A stretch of 64,000 bases of DNA from Bacteroidota bacterium. Lineage in GTDB: Bacteria; Bacteroidota; Bacteroidia; Chitinophagales; Chitinophagaceae. The DNA is taken from contig JAEZEI010000034.1 of the NCBI GenBank assembly GCA_023417815.1, positions 29,215-93,214 on the forward strand, written 5' to 3'. Made by a program: the position numbers and the translations under genes. A model generated the notes under the pieces. The model did no database searches. It was not told the origin of the DNA and saw only the letters and a list, made by a program, of their open reading frames with translations. Positions 25,104 to 33,603 of this stretch are shown here, piece after piece. Positions within the stretch are counted from its first letter, which is position 1. Every line of letters begins with the position of its first letter.

Positions 25104-27716
25104 ATGAATATGAACAATTTTACGATAAAGGCTGCTGAAGTGATCCAGCAATCGCAGCAGGTGGCCTACAATCACCGGAATCCCGCTATCGAAACGGAGC
25201 ATATCCTTCGTTCGCTGATGGATATGGAAGATTCCCCGGTGGAATATTTACTCAAGAAGAATAATGTGACGGTAAACCTGGTGGACAAAAAACTGGAGGA
25301 AATGATCACCAGGCTTCCAACCACCAGCGGTGAACCTGCGCAAACTTTCGGCAGGGAAGCAAATAATGTTGTGCTACGTGCAGGAGCAGTGTTAAAGACG
25401 TTCGGTGATGAATTCATTACTCCTGAACACCTCCTGCTTGCCATTGTGCAGGGCAATGATGCCACTGCAAAACTGCTTAAGGACGCAGGGCTTTCAGAAA
25501 AAGGTTTGGTTACCGCGATCAAAGACCTCCGCAAAGGTTCCACCGTTTCTTCGCAAACCCAGGAAGCGCAGTTCAATGCGCTGAATAAGTATGCAAAGAA
25601 TCTGAACGACCTCGCGCGTTCCGGTAAACTCGACCCGGTGATCGGTCGTGATGAAGAAATAAGGAGAACCCTGCATATCCTCAGTCGCAGGAGCAAGAAC
25701 AACCCTATTCTCGTGGGTGAACCAGGCGTGGGTAAGACCGCTATTGCGGAAGGACTTGCCATGCGCATCGTGAATGGTGATGTACCGGAGAATCTTAAAA
25801 GCAAGATCATTTATGCGCTTGATATGGGGCTGCTGATCGCCGGCGCGAAATATAAAGGTGAGTTTGAAGAACGCCTGAAAGGTGTGGTGAAGGAAGTCAG
25901 CACCAGCGATGGAGAGATCATACTTTTTATCGACGAGATCCATACCCTTGTTGGAGCCGGAGGTGGAGAAGGTGCCATGGATGCTGCGAACATCCTAAAG
26001 CCTGCACTGGCAAGAGGGGAACTGAGAGCCATTGGTGCAACTACGTTGAATGAATACCAGAAATTCTTTGAAAAGGATAAAGCACTTGAACGCCGGTTCC
26101 AGAAGGTTATGATCGATGAACCTTCAGTGGATGATGCGATCTCGATCCTGCGTGGTTTGAAAGACCGTTACGAGACCCACCACCATGTGCGGATAAAAGA
26201 TGAAGCCATCATAGCCGCGGTGGAATTATCGCATCGTTATATCACAGATCGTTTTCTCCCCGACAAGGCCATTGACCTTATCGATGAAAGCGCTGCAAAG
26301 CTGCGCCTGGAAATGAATTCCATGCCAGAGGAACTGGATAAACTTGAAAGGCAGATCAGGCAACTGGAGATCGAACGTGAAGCGATCAAGCGCGAACATG
26401 ATGAGGCGAAACTGAAAGAGCTTAATACCCTTATCGCAAACCTCGCAGTTGAAAGAGATACTTATAAATCGAAGTGGAATGCAGAAAAGGAGATCGTAGA
26501 AAAAGTACAGAACGCCAAGGCGGAAATTGAACAATTGAAGCAGGAAGCAGACCAGGCTGAAAGAAACGGTGACTATGGCAGGGTTGCAGAGATCCGATAT
26601 GGCAAGATAAAAGAACGTGAGAAAGAAGTTGAACAACTTAATGAACAACTGGATGAGCTTTCAGAAAAACGATTATTGAAAGAAGAAGTCGATGCAGAAG
26701 ATATTGCTGAAAGTGTATCAAAGGCCACGGGGATCCCGGTTACTAAAATGATACAGAGTGAACGTGAAAAGCTTCTTCACCTGGAAGAAGAATTGCATCA
26801 AAGGGTGGTAGGACAGGATGAGGCCATTGAAGCTGTATCGGATGCTATCCGCCGCAGTCGCGCAGGCCTCCAGGATCCTAAAAAACCTATCGGTTCTTTC
26901 ATTTTCCTTGGAACTACCGGGGTGGGTAAAACTGAACTTGCAAAGGCGCTGGCTGAATACCTGTTTGATGACGACAGTATGATGACGCGGATAGACATGA
27001 GCGAGTACCAGGAAAAACATTCCGTGAGCAGGCTTGTCGGTGCGCCTCCCGGCTATGTGGGTTATGATGAAGGCGGTCAACTGACAGAAGCGGTGAGGAG
27101 AAAACCTTATTCCGTGATCCTGCTGGATGAAATAGAAAAGGCCCATCCGGATGTCTTCAACATATTATTACAGGTACTGGATGATGGAAGGCTTACCGAT
27201 AACAAGGGCAGGGTGGTGAATTTCAAGAATACCATCATCATCATGACCAGCAATATGGGCAGCCAGGTGATCCAGGAGAATTTCGAGAATGTAAATGAGC
27301 AGAACAAGGAGGAAGTGGTTGAGCGAACCAGGGAGGAAGTGATCGCATTGTTAAGGCAGACCATCCGTCCGGAATTCCTGAACCGGATCGACGAGGTGAT
27401 CATGTTCCAGCCGCTGATGAAGAGCGAGATCAAAGGGATCATCAACATCCAGCTGGAAAACCTCCGGAAGATGGTTGCCGAGAGCGGTATAGACCTGAGA
27501 TTCAGTGAGTATACCCTCGATTTCCTGGCAGAGCACGGTTACGATCCGCAATTTGGTGCGCGTCCGCTTAAGCGCCTGATCCAGAAGGAAATAGTGAACA
27601 AGCTGAGCAAACGTATCCTGGCCGGGGATATCGACAGGAATGCGCCCGTAATGGTGGATGTATTTGATGGAGTGGTGGTGTTCAGGAATGAGACCACTTC
27701 AGCCGCTGAAGTGTAA
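25104..27716 (+). CDS. clpB: ATP-dependent disaggregase ClpB
   Basis: The 870-residue AAA+ protein has the Clp N-domain (1-145), NBD1 with GEPGVGKT and LFIDEIHTL, a coiled-coil middle domain (about 400-530, rich in Lys/Glu) and NBD2 with GTTGVGKT and the DEIEKAHPDVF Walker B/sensor region. With DnaK it rescues aggregated proteins. The middle domain and the full length separate it from ClpA and ClpC. ATG 25104 is chosen; a second ATG lies two codons on. I see no CIRCE-type operator or clear heat-shock promoter in the 168-nt gap upstream. Confidence 0.96.
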   Translation: MNMNNFTIKAAEVIQQSQQVAYNHRNPAIETEHILRSLMDMEDSPVEYLLKKNNVTVNLVDKKLEEMITRLPTTSGEPAQTFGREANNVVLRAGAVLKTFGDEFITPEHLLLAIVQGNDATAKLLKDAGLSEKGLVTAIKDLRKGSTVSSQTQEAQFNALNKYAKNLNDLARSGKLDPVIGRDEEIRRTLHILSRRSKNNPILVGEPGVGKTAIAEGLAMRIVNGDVPENLKSKIIYALDMGLLIAGAKYKGEFEERLKGVVKEVSTSDGEIILFIDEIHTLVGAGGGEGAMDAANILKPALARGELRAIGATTLNEYQKFFEKDKALERRFQKVMIDEPSVDDAISILRGLKDRYETHHHVRIKDEAIIAAVELSHRYITDRFLPDKAIDLIDESAAKLRLEMNSMPEELDKLERQIRQLEIEREAIKREHDEAKLKELNTLIANLAVERDTYKSKWNAEKEIVEKVQNAKAEIEQLKQEADQAERNGDYGRVAEIRYGKIKEREKEVEQLNEQLDELSEKRLLKEEVDAEDIAESVSKATGIPVTKMIQSEREKLLHLEEELHQRVVGQDEAIEAVSDAIRRSRAGLQDPKKPIGSFIFLGTTGVGKTELAKALAEYLFDDDSMMTRIDMSEYQEKHSVSRLVGAPPGYVGYDEGGQLTEAVRRKPYSVILLDEIEKAHPDVFNILLQVLDDGRLTDNKGRVVNFKNTIIIMTSNMGSQVIQENFENVNEQNKEEVVERTREEVIALLRQTIRPEFLNRIDEVIMFQPLMKSEIKGIINIQLENLRKMVAESGIDLRFSEYTLDFLAEHGYDPQFGARPLKRLIQKEIVNKLSKRILAGDIDRNAPVMVDVFDGVVVFRNETTSAAEV

Positions 27717-27876
27717 GTACCTAAATGTCAGTGGGTTTATTACCGTTATAGGGAATTTTTTTCAAATGGCTTCCGCAATGTATTAAATTATAGTACCTTC
27801 AACCGTATCCGGGACAGTTATGGTATTTCATTATTATGTATAACTAGTTGCATACCCGGTAATGCAGATCTTAAAA

Positions 27877-27882
27877 AAGGAG
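27877..27882 (+). promoter_or_regulatory. Strong Shine-Dalgarno site of the DsbA-like gene
   Basis: AAGGAG lies 5 nt before ATG 27888. Such a good anti-16S match is rare among the genes of this window, and it fixes the start. Confidence 0.7.
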
Positions 27883-27887
27883 TTGAT

Positions 27888-28472
27888 ATGGCATTTAAAA
27901 AAGAGGTGGTAGAGATCATTGAACCGAAAGATGTTTTTGTTGGAAATCCGAAGGCTGAAGTAACGCTGGAGGAATTTGGAGAATATGAGAGCGAAGCTTG
28001 TGCGAAGGCTAACGAGGTGGTAAAGAAACTGCTCCAGGATTATGATGGTAAGATCCGTTTTAATTTCAGGCATTTTCCGCTTACAAAGATCCACCAGCGC
28101 AGCCTGAAGGCAGGGGAGGCGGCGGTGGCCACGGCCCAGGAAGGTAAATTCTGGGAGATGCATAATATCCTGTTCGCCAACAGGAAGAACCTTGGAACTA
28201 CCAGCCTGAAGCTGCATAGCAAAGAGGCCGGAGTGAGCAACAAACGATTCCTCGACGACCTGGTGAATGCCACCTATGGCTGGCAGGTGCAGGGTGACCT
28301 TAAGGAAGGACTTGACCGTGGTGTTAAGGATGTGCCTACTTTCTTCGTGAACGGGGTGCGCGTAACCGCGAAGCCAACCTACGAAGGTTTAAGCAAAGCG
28401 ATCGACGAAGCCCTTAAAGCTGTAAAAAGCAAGGCAAAGAAGAAAGCTGCTGCGGTGAAGCAGCGGGCCTAA
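27888..28472 (+). CDS. DsbA/thioredoxin-fold protein with SxxC active site and Lys-rich tail
   Basis: The 194-residue protein has the DsbA-like (Thioredoxin_4) order: PKAEVTLEEFGEYESEAC (21-38), RFNFRHFPLT (57-66), and the cis-proline segment VPTFFVNGVRV. In homologues the first stretch reads FGDYECPYC; here the first Cys is Ser35, leaving S35-E-A-C38, a monothiol site. It has no signal peptide, so it is probably cytoplasmic, and the last about 20 residues are Lys/Ala-rich. A monothiol or peroxiredoxin-like function is possible. It has a strong SD site and its own terminator. Confidence 0.75.
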   Translation: MAFKKEVVEIIEPKDVFVGNPKAEVTLEEFGEYESEACAKANEVVKKLLQDYDGKIRFNFRHFPLTKIHQRSLKAGEAAVATAQEGKFWEMHNILFANRKNLGTTSLKLHSKEAGVSNKRFLDDLVNATYGWQVQGDLKEGLDRGVKDVPTFFVNGVRVTAKPTYEGLSKAIDEALKAVKSKAKKKAAAVKQRA

Positions 28473-28502
28473 ATTCTAAAAGGTTTACACCGAAATAACC
28501 AG

Positions 28503-28529
28503 AGCCGCATCGAATGATGCGGCTTTTTT
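28503..28529 (+). terminator. Terminator of the DsbA-like gene
   Basis: AGCCGCATC (28503-28511) and GATGCGGCT (28516-28524) form a perfect 9-bp stem with a GAAT loop, followed by a T run to 28529. Confidence 0.88.
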
Positions 28530-28552
28530 GTGCCCCAACAGGAATGGACAGC

Positions 28553-28593
28553 TTTTTCCGGACAAAAATTTCGGTCCGGAAAAAAATGTCCGG
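28553..28593. promoter_or_regulatory. Inverted repeat TTTTTCCGGAC with an extra half site
   Basis: TTTTTCCGGAC (28553-28563) is mirrored exactly by GTCCGGAAAAA (28574-28584) with a 10-nt spacer, and a third GTCCGG follows at 28588-28593. The flanks are T then A, so it is not a terminator on either strand. It looks like a protein-binding site upstream of the HTH gene. Confidence 0.5.
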
Positions 28594-28620
28594 TAATCAA
28601 TCTTATCGACTTTTTCTGCT

Positions 28621-28665
28621 TTTTTCCGCCATTTTCCGCCATGTACGGCCATTTACCGCCATTTA
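28621..28665. repeat. Four 10-bp tandem repeats, consensus ATTTTCCGCC
   Basis: Units at 28621, 28631, 28641 and 28651 end in CCGCC, CCGCC, CGGCC and CCGCC, with exact 10-bp spacing (one helical turn). The A/T half varies slightly. The array is about 90 nt upstream of the HTH gene start, in the position of an operator or iteron set. Confidence 0.6.
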
Positions 28666-28753
28666 GATACAATTAAGGACTTTTTCAGGAAATTGGTAAG
28701 ATTCCTGCGGGAATATCTCAGCATTAAGGCATTAATCATTAAAAATTTATAAA

Positions 28754-29323
28754 ATGGATTCAATAAAAAATATAAGGATACAGGCAGGTCTTACTCAAAA
28801 AGATCTTGCCAGTCATATAGGTATAACGCGTTCCAAACTTATTCGCATCGAAGGGTCGCTTCATACACTTAACAGCGTTGAAATTCAAAAAGTTTCTGAA
28901 CTCCTGAAATATTCTGAACAATCCCTCGAGGAAAAAAAGGTAAAAGACGAGGAAACAAAATTAATCGCCGCTTGTGTTGAACAACTTAATACCAGTCAAT
29001 ATGAGGCCTCAAGGCTGCAGAGGAAACTTGAAAAAATGGAGGCTTCTTATGCAGTATGGCATGACCGGTGTAACGCTCTGAACCGGTTAAAAGCCTCATT
29101 AACTTCCGGATCTACCGCGATCGATGCAGCAATCGCCCGGGCAGAAATAAAGCTGTCACGTTGTTCATTATTACAGCAGGCCACAATTAAAAAACGGATA
29201 GCCGGGTTGCATGCGGAAATATTATTCCTGGAGGAAGAAGTTCAAAAACTAAGGGAACCCGGGGTAAAGGAAATAGCTGGCCGGCAAAATGAACTACGGG
29301 AGAAGTTATTGCTTGCAGGTTAG
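28754..29323 (+). CDS. HTH (XRE/Cro-CI type) domain protein with coiled-coil tail
   Basis: The 189-residue protein has an N-terminal helix-turn-helix (about 1-55; IRIQAGLTQKDLASHIGITRSKLIRIEG is the XRE pattern). It is followed by about 130 residues of charged, helical coiled-coil sequence, which suggests dimerisation. No metabolite or peptidase domain is seen. It is preceded by a 281-nt intergenic region with a perfect inverted repeat and a phased CCGCC array, likely its own operator. Its stop abuts the convergent transglutaminase-like gene. Target genes unknown. Confidence 0.75.
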   Translation: MDSIKNIRIQAGLTQKDLASHIGITRSKLIRIEGSLHTLNSVEIQKVSELLKYSEQSLEEKKVKDEETKLIAACVEQLNTSQYEASRLQRKLEKMEASYAVWHDRCNALNRLKASLTSGSTAIDAAIARAEIKLSRCSLLQQATIKKRIAGLHAEILFLEEEVQKLREPGVKEIAGRQNELREKLLLAG

Positions 29324-30268
29324 TTATTCGTTCACCTGGTACATATACCCAAGCAATACCTTATCATTTACCATTATGCGAACGGGGTATTCATCATCTT
29401 TCTTAAAAGTATAATTAAAGGTGAATGACTGCCCGTTGGGTGTGAAGTTCATGGGGATAGGCTTGTCGGGACGTCTTTCGTCGCCGGTTACCAGCTCCAC
29501 TTTTTCAACGGGAATATTATTGGAATAGGTAATGGTGTAGTTTACCGGTTTGGTGATCTTCGTTTTATTATAACCAATTGACGGGGTCATGTTAGTCATG
29601 CCCAGTGTATAGGCATAACGGCCAATGACAGGCAGCGAATAAAAATCTTTTTTGGTTTTTTGACCCGGGCCGAGCTGCCATGCCTGGTTGTCGGGGAAGT
29701 GGTCGAGGTTGAAGAGGTAGCGTGCGGTGAAAAAATAGCCTGGTTCAAATGCAGGGGTGAAGGTTGTAAAGCGGGTATCAGAATATCCTGCGGCTTTGAA
29801 GGCATCTACATAATACCATTCTTCCGGGCTTTGTCCCAGCTGAACTACATTCCATGTGTGATTGTAATCGTCTGCAGGGTTATTGATGTCTTCTGTGGAC
29901 GACCTTGTGTAGCCATTTACCGTTAAGCACCTGATGTTGGCCATGCTGTACATTTCCTGCAGCAGGTTGGCATATCCTTCCGCGGTTGCCTTTCGTAGCT
30001 GGATAACAGAAACGGGATCACTTTTGCGGTTATCATTGCTGCGCACCGCCTTCAGGTCGTGCTGAATATTAGTTGCTATCCAGGAAAAAAGAGCGCGGGC
30101 TTTTTCCTCCCTCGAGGAAAATTTTCTTGCGATGGTATCAGCGATCGTTGCAATGTTGAAACTATCAAGTGAGCCCAATGATCCTGTTATGGAATCTATT
30201 CTGTCGTATTTCTGGGAAAATGCCTGGAAAGATGAAAGCAGCAAAACAAGCCACAGGTATTTCTTCAT
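29324..30268 (-). CDS. Exported transglutaminase-fold protein lacking the catalytic Cys
   Basis: The 314-residue protein has a signal peptide (MKKYLWLVLLLSSFQAFSQ). The core matches the bacterial transglutaminase-like domain: KARALFSWIATNIQHD, then RKATAEGYANL, DYNHTWNVV (His) and YYVDAF (Asp). In active members the third block reads R-x-G-V-C-x-G-Y; here the Cys is Ala (codon GCG), while His and Asp remain. The frame is open to 30361, but ATG 30268 begins the signal peptide. It is followed by a beta-rich C-terminal domain. Likely a non-catalytic binding protein. Confidence 0.75.
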   Translation of the reverse strand: MKKYLWLVLLLSSFQAFSQKYDRIDSITGSLGSLDSFNIATIADTIARKFSSREEKARALFSWIATNIQHDLKAVRSNDNRKSDPVSVIQLRKATAEGYANLLQEMYSMANIRCLTVNGYTRSSTEDINNPADDYNHTWNVVQLGQSPEEWYYVDAFKAAGYSDTRFTTFTPAFEPGYFFTARYLFNLDHFPDNQAWQLGPGQKTKKDFYSLPVIGRYAYTLGMTNMTPSIGYNKTKITKPVNYTITYSNNIPVEKVELVTGDERRPDKPIPMNFTPNGQSFTFNYTFKKDDEYPVRIMVNDKVLLGYMYQVNE

Positions 30269-30334
30269 GGGATAAAAATAAACTATTAAGCATTCTATTA
30301 TTAGAATGTTTAACAGGCGAATCGTTAAAATATG

Positions 30335-30450
30335 GTTCCTGCAGACATCGCAGACTTCCACAGAAACATTTATTCTTCCCTATAATCTGCGAAGATCTGC
30401 GTGATCAGCGGGACACATTTCCCGCAGACATCGCAGACTTTCGCAGAAAC
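30335..30450. repeat. Intergenic repeat R2, one copy plus a half copy
   Basis: The first copy runs from GTTCCTGCAGACATCGCAGA at 30335 to the inverted end ATCAGCGGGAC at 30414. A half copy follows, TTTCCCGCAGACATCGCAGA with TTCGCAGAAAC (30418-30450). It lies between glnN and the transglutaminase-like gene. Confidence 0.75.
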
Positions 30451-30469
30451 GTATGTGACAAAAAAATGT

Positions 30470-32665
30470 CTATCTCAAAAACAATAATTCCCTGTACTTC
30501 GGCAGCATCCAGAAGGCATCGTCCACGATAAGTTCAAGCTTATCTACATGATAGCGTATCATGTCAAAATGTGCTGCTTTTACATCATCACAGTAACTTA
30601 TAGCCTGCTCCCGGATATCCTCCATATTGTTTGCCTTCTTCCGCGCTTCGATCATTTGCGTGACGTGTTCGCTGATGGTGTTAACGTGTTCACTGATCCG
30701 TGTAGCGATATTTAACTGCGCTGTGTAAGCGCTTTCTGGTAAGCCGGCATTTTTCAGGTTGTTGATGTTTTCAAGAAGAACATTCTGGTACTTAATTGCA
30801 CCCGGTATGATCACGGTAGTGGCCAGGTCGCCCATCACACGTGCCTCGATCTGCACTTTCTTTACATAGGCCTCGAGCATGATGTCGTGGCGCGCTTCCA
30901 GTTCTGCTTCGGTGAAGATCTTGTGCGTTTCAAAAAGTTCTTTTGCCTTCTTTGAAGAATAGGCATCCAGTGCAAGGGGAGTGGTCTTAACGTTGGGAAG
31001 TTTACGTTTGGCTGCCTCTTTCTCCCAGTTCCCGCTGTAGCCGTCGCCTTCGAACAATACATCCCGGCTTTCCACGATGTAATGCTGGATGATCTGCATG
31101 ATGGCCACTTCCTTCTTCTCACCTTTTTCGATGAGGGCATCCACGTCAAGCTTGAATTTGCGCAACGTTTCCGCCATAATGGTGTTCAGTACTGTCATGG
31201 GAATAGCGCAATTCGCAGAAGATCCAACTGCGCGGAACTCGAATTTGTTCCCCGTAAATGCAAAAGGCGAGGTGCGGTTGCGGTCGGTATTATCCAGCAT
31301 CAGCTCAGGGATGCTGCGGTGAATGTCAAGTTTAAGAATCGCTTCATCCTGCTCATCAAAGCTCTGGTCCACGCGCTTCTCCACTTCATTCAATACATCT
31401 GTAAGGTATTTGCCGATGAATATCGACATAATGGCCGGTGGGGCTTCATTCGCGCCAAGTCTGTGATCGTTGCCGGCACTGGCTATGGATGCCCTGATCA
31501 GTTCTGAATAATCATGCACCGCCTTAATTGTGTTTACAAAGAAGGTGAGGAACATGAGGTTGGTCTTGGGTGTTTTACCTGGTGCCAGAAGGTTCACACC
31601 GGTATCGGTGCTCATGCTCCAGTTGTTATGTTTTCCGCTTCCATTGATACCGGCAAAAGGTTTTTCATGAAAAAGCACCGCGAGGTTATGTCGTTTGGCG
31701 ACCCTTGCCATAATATCCATGAGGAGCGTATTATGATCTACAGCCAGGTTTGCTTCTTCGAAAATAGGTGCGCACTCAAACTGCGCGGGGGCTACCTCGT
31801 TATGACGGGTTCTTAACGGAATACCCAGGCGGTACGATTCATTTTCGAAGTCGCGCATAAAAGCGTATACGCGTTCCGGTATGGCACCAAAATAATGATC
31901 ATCGAGCTGCTGGCCTTTTGCAGGGGCATGCCCGAAAACGGTGCGGCCGGTGAATAACAGGTCCGGGCGTGCATTGGCGATTCCTGCATCCACCACAAAA
32001 TATTCCTGCTCCCATCCGAGGGTGGCAGTCACTTTAGAGATATTCTTGTCGAAGTACTGGCAAACATCCACTGCAGCTTTATCAAGCGCCACGAGTGCCT
32101 TTAATAATGGGGTCTTGGTATCGAGCGATTCGCCGGTATAGCTTACGAAGATTGTGGGGATGCAAAGGGTCTTTCCTTCGCTGGTCTCCATAATGAATGC
32201 GGGCGATGATGGATCCCAGGCGGTGTAGCCTCTTGCTTCAAATGTTGCTCTCAGCCCGCCGCTGGGGAAAGATGACGCATCCGGTTCCTGCTGTATAAGC
32301 GCAGCACCTTCAAATTCTTCAATAGGGGAACCGTCACTTTTAAGGGTGAAGAAGGAGTCATGCTTTTCTGCCGAAAGGCCGGTAAGCGGCTGAAACCAAT
32401 GGGTAAAGTGGGTCACCCCCTTGCTTTCTGCCCAGGCACGCATTCCCGTAGCGATCTGGTTGCCCATGGCGCGGTCGATCTTCTTTCCGCTTTTCGTGGA
32501 AGCGATCAGGCTTTTATATGCTTCATCGCTCAGGTAATGACGGGCCGTCTGCAGGGTGAAGACATTCTCATTAAAGATCGCTGTTACCCGAGGGGGGCAA
32601 TTCAGTTCAAGCTCTTCCTTGTTTTTAGTAAGGGCGTCAATGGCATTAAAGCGCAGGGAATTCAT
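30470..32665 (-). CDS. glnN: Glutamine synthetase type III
   Basis: The 731-residue protein has the length and order of GSIII (GlnN), about 250 residues longer than GSI. Recognisable blocks are the N-terminal THFTHWFQPLTG, the catalytic GWEQEYFVVD, FHEKPFAGINGSGKHNNWSM (ATP/glutamate site) and HEPAPAQFE-like HNEVAPAQFE. It makes glutamine from glutamate and ammonia and is the usual GS of Bacteroidota. It is monocistronic. Upstream, no clear -7 box is seen; the repeat array starts about 160 nt from its ATG. Confidence 0.95.
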   Translation of the reverse strand: MNSLRFNAIDALTKNKEELELNCPPRVTAIFNENVFTLQTARHYLSDEAYKSLIASTKSGKKIDRAMGNQIATGMRAWAESKGVTHFTHWFQPLTGLSAEKHDSFFTLKSDGSPIEEFEGAALIQQEPDASSFPSGGLRATFEARGYTAWDPSSPAFIMETSEGKTLCIPTIFVSYTGESLDTKTPLLKALVALDKAAVDVCQYFDKNISKVTATLGWEQEYFVVDAGIANARPDLLFTGRTVFGHAPAKGQQLDDHYFGAIPERVYAFMRDFENESYRLGIPLRTRHNEVAPAQFECAPIFEEANLAVDHNTLLMDIMARVAKRHNLAVLFHEKPFAGINGSGKHNNWSMSTDTGVNLLAPGKTPKTNLMFLTFFVNTIKAVHDYSELIRASIASAGNDHRLGANEAPPAIMSIFIGKYLTDVLNEVEKRVDQSFDEQDEAILKLDIHRSIPELMLDNTDRNRTSPFAFTGNKFEFRAVGSSANCAIPMTVLNTIMAETLRKFKLDVDALIEKGEKKEVAIMQIIQHYIVESRDVLFEGDGYSGNWEKEAAKRKLPNVKTTPLALDAYSSKKAKELFETHKIFTEAELEARHDIMLEAYVKKVQIEARVMGDLATTVIIPGAIKYQNVLLENINNLKNAGLPESAYTAQLNIATRISEHVNTISEHVTQMIEARKKANNMEDIREQAISYCDDVKAAHFDMIRYHVDKLELIVDDAFWMLPKYRELLFLR

Positions 32666-33159
32666 CGTTTTTGGGATTTAAGGCCCAAAAAAACATATAT
32701 TATCCGGAATAATCTGAAAAAATTTTCAAGAAATGTGAAAAAAGCGGGACAGGCCTCTGAAATTAATTATATATTTTTTAAGTTAATATGACGGCTAAAG
32801 AATTTTATCTTGGGTAGTGAAGTGGTTCCCGCAGACATCGCGGACCTCCGCAGAATATGGGTTAGTTCCCGCAGACAGCGCTGACTTTCGCAGGTAATGT
32901 TAGTTTCTTCCTTTAATCAGCGGGAATCTGCGCAATCCGCGGGACACATGTTTCCCGCAGACATCACGGACCTCCGCAGAATATGGGTTAGTTCCCGCAG
33001 ACAGCGCTGACTTTCGCAGATATGTTAGTTTCTTCCTTTACTCAGCGGGAATCTGCGCAATCCGCGGGACACATTTCCTGATTACACAAAATAGCCCTCC
33101 AGTAAGTATTTGTGTTGCCATTCCTGAAGCCGGTTTTTCATTAATTGCTTTAAAAAAAG
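32666..33159. other. 494-nt intergenic region holding a tandem repeat array
   Basis: The first about 150 nt next to glnN are A+T-rich leader sequence with no gene. From 32826 to 33076 lie two tandem copies of the intergenic repeat. The last 80 nt before the GxxExxY ATG hold no recognisable promoter box. Confidence 0.7.
32826..33076. repeat. Intergenic repeat R3, two tandem copies of about 126 bp
   Basis: Copy 1 (32826-32950) and copy 2 (32951-33076) differ at only a few positions and one indel; the offset is 126 nt at the left and 125 nt at the right. Each copy begins TTCCCGCAGACATC, has an internal TTCCCGCAGACAGCGC and ends TCCGCGGGACACAT, so each is itself partly palindromic. Copy 2 supplies the left inverted arm around the GxxExxY gene. 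Confidence 0.85.
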
Positions 33160-33537
33160 ATGACGGAAAATGATATTTCCTATATGATCAGGGGTGCTCT
33201 ATTTACAATTTATAAGGAATTAGGACCCGGCTTACTTGAATCAACATATGAGGCTGTTTTAAAATTTGAACTTTCCTGCCAGGGTTTAGCGGTGAGATCC
33301 CAAGTTCCTTTACCAGTAGTTTATAAGAATATCAAACTAGATGTTGGTTACCGGATAGATTTACTTATTGAAGAAAAGGTAATTATAGAAATAAAATCAG
33401 TTGAAGCAATATGTGAGGTTCACCATAAACAGCTACTAACATATTTGAAACTTTCAAATTGCAAACTTGGAATACTGGTAAATTTTAATACTCATGATAT
33501 TGGGAAATCAATTTTTAGAAAGGTTAATAAGTTATAG
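33160..33537 (+). CDS. GxxExxY protein, PD-(D/E)XK nuclease-like
   Basis: The 125-residue protein has the name motif GPGLLESTYEAVL (G24, E27, Y30) and a PD-(D/E)XK-like core with RIDLLIEEKVIIEIKS (D67, E77-x-K79). The family (PDDEXK_3/GxxExxY) is widespread and multicopy in Bacteroidota but has no settled function. The gene is A+T-rich (32 of 120 bases are G/C in 33421-33540), unlike neighbours at about 45%. It is bracketed by 30-bp inverted copies of the intergenic repeat (32993-33022 and 33564-33593), suggesting transfer or mobility. Confidence 0.85.
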   Translation: MTENDISYMIRGALFTIYKELGPGLLESTYEAVLKFELSCQGLAVRSQVPLPVVYKNIKLDVGYRIDLLIEEKVIIEIKSVEAICEVHHKQLLTYLKLSNCKLGILVNFNTHDIGKSIFRKVNKL

Positions 33538-33563
33538 ATGTCAGGAGGGAGAACACTATTTTC

Positions 33564-33595
33564 TATCTGCGTAAGTCTGCGCTGTCTGCGGGAGA
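33564..33595. repeat. Intergenic repeat R4, half copy in inverse orientation
   Basis: TATCTGCGTAAGTC followed by TGCGCTGTCTGCGGGAGA is the reverse complement, with two mismatches over 30 bp, of the arm at 32993-33022 on the far side of the GxxExxY gene. Confidence 0.8.
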
Positions 33596-33603
33596 TTACC
33601 TGA

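Noticed and set aside
25172..25943. Long minus-strand open frames inside clpB
   Set aside because: Antisense to a certain clpB gene, with no protein motif.
32826..33076. Tandem repeats considered as a CRISPR array
   Set aside because: Only two copies of about 126 bp with no unique spacers and no cas genes nearby.
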